Source: Hetaerina americana (taxonomy: Eukaryota; Arthropoda; Insecta; Odonata; Calopterygidae). Taken from it: DNA of 64,000 nucleotides. The stretch lies in the NCBI GenBank assembly GCA_022747635.1, contig JAKTNV010000002.1:1453001-1517000 (forward strand), in the 5' to 3' direction. Positions 61,901-64,000 of the stretch are shown in pieces; positions within the stretch are counted from its first letter, which is position 1, and each line of letters starts with the position of its first letter. Below the pieces are notes generated by a model. The model saw only the letters and a program-made list of their open reading frames with translations, was not told the origin of the DNA and ran no database searches. Made by a program: the position numbers and the translations under genes.

Positions 61901-63220
61901 CTACCTTGATCAAAAAGTTCCCGGAATAACCACCGTGTGGCGCTCCCATCGTTCCGATTTGAGTTCTGTTTTTTTTGTTAAATTGGTACATCTGTTGTTG
62001 ATATTCCCTTTAAATCTTAGTGTCATAACTTGACATTTGCAAAAGTTACGGTCGGTTTTCGGTATGTCCATCAGTGCTTCCTGCGATTTTTCCATTTCTT
62101 CCTCTCGGCTGCTAAAACGCGTTCCCCGTAATGGTTTTTTAACTCGATTGAACAGAAAGAAGTCACAGGGAGCCAAATCAGGTGAATTTGGTGGCTGTTG
62201 GATGGTATTTGTTGCATTTTTCGTCAAAAAATTACGAATAATGATAGCACTGTGCGACGGTGCGTTATCATGGTGCAAAATCCACGAGTTTTCTGCCCAC
62301 ATTTCTGGTCTCTTTCGGCGAATTGCTTCACGCAAACGTCTCATAACGCCCAAATAATACTCTTTGTTTACTGTCTGGCCTTCTGGAAAAAATTCATGAT
62401 GCACTACACCGTTGTAATCCATGAAAACCGTCAGCATTGCCTTCTTTTTTGACTGAAAACGACGTGGTTTTTTTGGTCTCGGCTCATTTGGTGAACGCCA
62501 TTCACTTGCCTGATGTCTGGATTGCGTGTCGTACTCATAAACCCACGTCTCGTCTCCAGTAATGATCCTTTTGATGAATGTGGGATCGGATTCAGCCTCG
62601 CAAATCATGTCTTTTGCGACGTCAACACGGTCTCTTTTTTGCATGAAATTGAGGTCTTTTGGCATGCTACACGACGGAAACCCAAATCATTAACCACAAT
62701 GTCTTGGGCGGATCCATAGGCAATGTTCAAGTCCTCCGCTATTTCTCTGATGGTTAATTTGCGGTTATTGACCAACATTTCTTTTACTTTATCAATTTTT
62801 TCACCGACTTTCGATGTCGATGGTCTGCCACTGCGTTCATCATCTTCGATTGACTCACGACCACTTCTGAACCGCTCGTGCCACTGGTAAACGACCGTTT
62901 TTTTTAGAGAATCGTTGCCGAAACACTTTTCCAACATTTCCAACGTCCGTGCGCCACTAAATCCGTTTTTTACGCAAAATTTAATACAAGTTCGTTGTTG
63001 CAAATTTAAATCCATTTCTGAAATTGTAAAAAATCGCCAACACACACAGAGATAGATGTACTCTTGGCTACGTAACTTTTGCAAATGTCAAGTTATGACA
63101 CTAAGATTTAAAGGGAATATCAACAACAGATGTACCAATTTAACAAAAAAAACAGAACTCAAATCGGAACGATGGGAGCGCCACACGGTGGTTATTCCGG
63201 GAACTTTTTGATCAAGGTAG
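61901..63220 (-). mobile_element. Young mariner with apparently perfect 150-bp TIRs
   Basis: Left arm 61901-62050 and right arm 63071-63220 are reverse complements with no mismatch that I can find. The outer ends are ctaccttgatcaaaaagttc and its inverse, flanked by TA on both sides (61899-61900 and 63221-63222). Total 1320 bp. Mariner TIRs are usually about 30 bp, so these are very long, and their identity implies recent insertion or conversion. Confidence 0.95.
61910..63015 (-). pseudogene. Mariner transposase with one frameshift and replaced C-terminus
   Basis: Start chosen at 63015 (MDLNLQQRTCIKFCVKNGF). The N-terminal part has helix-turn-helix domains (DSLKKTVVYQWHERFRSG, RKLTIREIAEDLNIAYGSAQ). 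The frame breaks near 62665 and continues one frame over at MPKDLNFMQKRDRV. Catalytic motifs are intact: ITGDETWVYEYD, TVFMDYNGVVHHEF and HHDNAPSH...[10 protein letters not shown] with 34 residues between the last two aspartates (DD34D). After KTDRNFCKCQ the reading frame runs into the 150-bp TIR instead of the usual mariner C-terminus. Confidence 0.88.
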
Positions 63221-63222
63221 TA

Positions 63223-64000
63223 TACTACCAGATATTTCTTAATTTCTCCAATATAATAATGCAAATAAATGATACAGGTATCACTGAATTCAGCACTACT
63301 ATCAGTATAGAGGGTAAATCCTTTCCCTTACTATATACACGCAATGAATTTTAAGAGATGCAAAATTAGCAAGCAACAGTCACTTTAAATCTCAAATTTA
63401 TTTAGGGTTAATAACTTTAATGCCCCAATCCAAAGAAAGTACATAATAACCCTGAAGGTTGAGGTACTGATGAACTCACAAAGTACAATAATATGTGGCA
63501 CATCAGTTAGAAATATTTACTATTGATACCTAAAACTAGCATGCAAGACAGGAATTCTACAAGTAAGCAGAATTTCATGCCCTAAACACACCAGATTTTA
63601 TAAGTAAAATTAATTAATAAATAATACAAAAATAAAAAGTAGCCTTTAATGATGGGAATTTTTAATTTTTCATAAATACAAATACAAAAACTAATTGAAA
63701 CACTCATGAAAACAGCAGATATATTTTATTTGATACTATGCTAGCACTTTTGAGTAATTACATGCATACTCAGCAATTATTTCCCAATTTCAAGGAAACT
63801 TAAATTTTCAATATACTGAACGTTAGTTTGTACACATACACCTCCATCATTAGAGCAATAGGGACAAACTACATCAATTATATCATTTAATTAATAACAA
63901 GATATACAAATGATAATGAATACCATAAATGAAATGATCCACTCATGTATGTTTAATCAAGTATTAACACATCGCCCAAAAGCATACAAACAAATGCATA
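63223..64000. other. No gene seen
   Basis: Very AT-rich sequence after the mariner, probably still intron or upstream region of ASAP. No exon recognised. Confidence 0.45.

Noticed and set aside
62037..62452. Plus-strand frames over the young mariner
   Set aside because: Shadows of the minus-strand transposase, which carries the intact catalytic motifs.

Overview
This is AT-rich eukaryotic DNA from an arthropod, most likely an insect. The evidence is spliced genes with long introns, a recognisable animal Arf-GAP gene, many mariner/Tc1 copies, pogo-like transposons, non-LTR retroelements, tRNA-derived SINEs and a Penelope-like element (PLE). I cannot name the species. There is no bacterial-type operon, CRISPR array or rRNA gene.

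Main gene. An ASAP-family gene (ArfGAP with SH3, ankyrin repeat and PH domains) runs on the minus strand from its stop codon at 12220 to at least 57955. I placed 17 constitutive exons. All their splice phases agree, and together they encode 1184 residues: most of a BAR domain, a Gly/Ser-rich linker, PH, a poly-Gly loop, the ArfGAP zinc finger, ankyrin repeats, a long Pro/Ser/His/Gln-rich region and a C-terminal SH3. The N-terminal exon(s) lie beyond base 64000 or were not recognised. A 60-bp phase-0 block at 18702-18761 looks like a cassette exon just before the SH3 exon.

Second gene. At 3512-5039 (minus) there are exons of an unrecognised membrane protein with a C-terminal transmembrane segment. 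One exon reads as if a base is missing in a G4 run.

Region by region. 0.5-1.6 kb: decayed mariner carrying a foldback with two hammerhead-like motifs. 2.8-3.2 kb: short inverted PLE derivative with target duplication. 3.5-5 kb: the unknown gene. 8.2-8.8 kb: SINE copies. 9-12.2 kb: probable ASAP 3'UTR and flank. 12.5-57.8 kb: ASAP introns and exons filled with TEs (Tc1/mariner-derived MITEs, a pogo/CENPB-type element, several mariner subfamilies, SINEs, and a PLE nested in a LINE). 58-64 kb: RTE-like LINE and a young mariner with apparently perfect 150-bp terminal inverted repeats (TIRs).

The most unusual material is the PLE-associated hammerhead-like RNA motifs in three separate insertions, the nested and foldback architectures that target duplications allow to be reconstructed, and the mariner whose long TIR appears to have replaced the end of its transposase gene.
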